The notes under the pieces: generated by a model
The model's database searches: none
Told to the model about the DNA's origin: nothing
Seen by the model: only the letters and a program-made list of their open reading frames with translations
Position numbers and translations under genes: made by a program
Shown: positions 63,915 through 64,000 of the stretch, piece by piece
How positions within the stretch are numbered: the first letter of the stretch is position 1
Layout of the letters: each line of letters opens with the position of its first letter
Source: Nostoc sp. TCL240-02
GTDB taxonomy: Bacteria > Cyanobacteriota > Cyanobacteriia > Cyanobacteriales > Nostocaceae
Length of the DNA: 64,000 nt
Direction: 5' to 3'
Assembly (NCBI RefSeq): GCF_013343235.1
Contig: NZ_CP040094.1
Coordinates: 7,823,248-7,887,247 of the forward strand

Positions 63915-64000
63915 GGTTCCCCCATCCTTAGTTGGCACAGTGCATAAACCATTGTTGCCTAGAAGGCGTGGATGTGGGGAGTTTGAGGGGACAAAGAAAC

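Noticed and set aside
1..64000. tRNA, rRNA and tmRNA genes
   Set aside because: Reading for T-loop (GGTTCGA-type) and CCA-end patterns in the gaps gave no cloverleaf candidate; a tRNAscan run would settle it.

Overview
The window looks like chromosomal DNA of a filamentous, heterocyst-forming cyanobacterium of the Nostoc/Anabaena type. GCGATCGC-type (HIP1) octamers are frequent. Short heptameric tandem repeats lie between genes. The gene set is cyanobacterial and photosynthetic: cp12, raf1, ndhS, hemF, a plastoquinone/phylloquinone-type methyltransferase, NurA, a HAS-barrel protein and DUF445. No rRNA, tRNA or CRISPR array was seen. Both window edges carry partial or relic genes.

Layout. 1-9.9 kb: end of a RelN-like antitoxin, a LuxR-type regulator, a membrane protein, a two-domain rhodanese, a site-2 protease with CBS domains, nagA, purE, a class II amidotransferase, a TlyA-type RNA methylase, the Calvin-cycle linker cp12 and a dynamin-like GTPase. 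10-22 kb: an esterase, two unknown genes, a Mn/Zn ABC transporter whose binding protein is divergent from its ATPase and permease, a Rieske protein, a HAD hydrolase, NurA, a prolyl oligopeptidase and a Uma2 nuclease. 22-31.5 kb: an intact IS4-family element with a 9-bp target duplication, an M16 peptidase, two tandem structured RNA-like units, a two-gene SLOG/SLATT cassette, glyA and cinA. 31.5-33.7 kb: a RHH/PIN toxin-antitoxin pair with a perfect palindromic operator, an internally deleted pseudogene, and a duplicated leader in front of a DUF2993 gene. 33.8-45.6 kb: UDP-xylose synthesis (UDP-glucose dehydrogenase and UDP-glucuronate decarboxylase), a cation/proton antiporter, HAS-barrel protein, ndhS, rodA, an Mrp-type Fe-S carrier, hemF and a STAS protein. 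45.6-50.6 kb: an IS982 element killed by an in-frame stop, a large membrane protein, two tiny membrane ORFs, a MITE-like repeat and an ISKra4 element with a -1 frameshift architecture and an 8-bp target duplication. 50.6-64 kb: response regulators, an aminotransferase, DUF1499, DUF1345, GNAT, a UvrD-like helicase divergent from a BCS1-like AAA ATPase, raf1, a menG/ubiE methyltransferase, DUF445, and a relic of the 5' end of glyQ at the right edge.

How genes work together. cp12 and raf1 both serve carbon fixation (GAPDH/PRK regulation and Rubisco assembly) but are 50 kb apart. The two UDP-sugar genes form one pathway. The Mn/Zn transporter is a three-gene unit read from a divergent promoter region. 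The candidate for a little-described system is the SLOG (TRPM-like ligand sensor) plus DUF4231/SLATT membrane effector pair at 27.1-28.5 kb. It lies next to two tandem hairpin/terminator units that each present a GGAGGAAT loop.

All calls rest on reading the sequence and on remembered family features. No database search was run. Where the longest reading frame starts at a weak upstream TTG or GTG, I shortened it to the better-supported start and say so.
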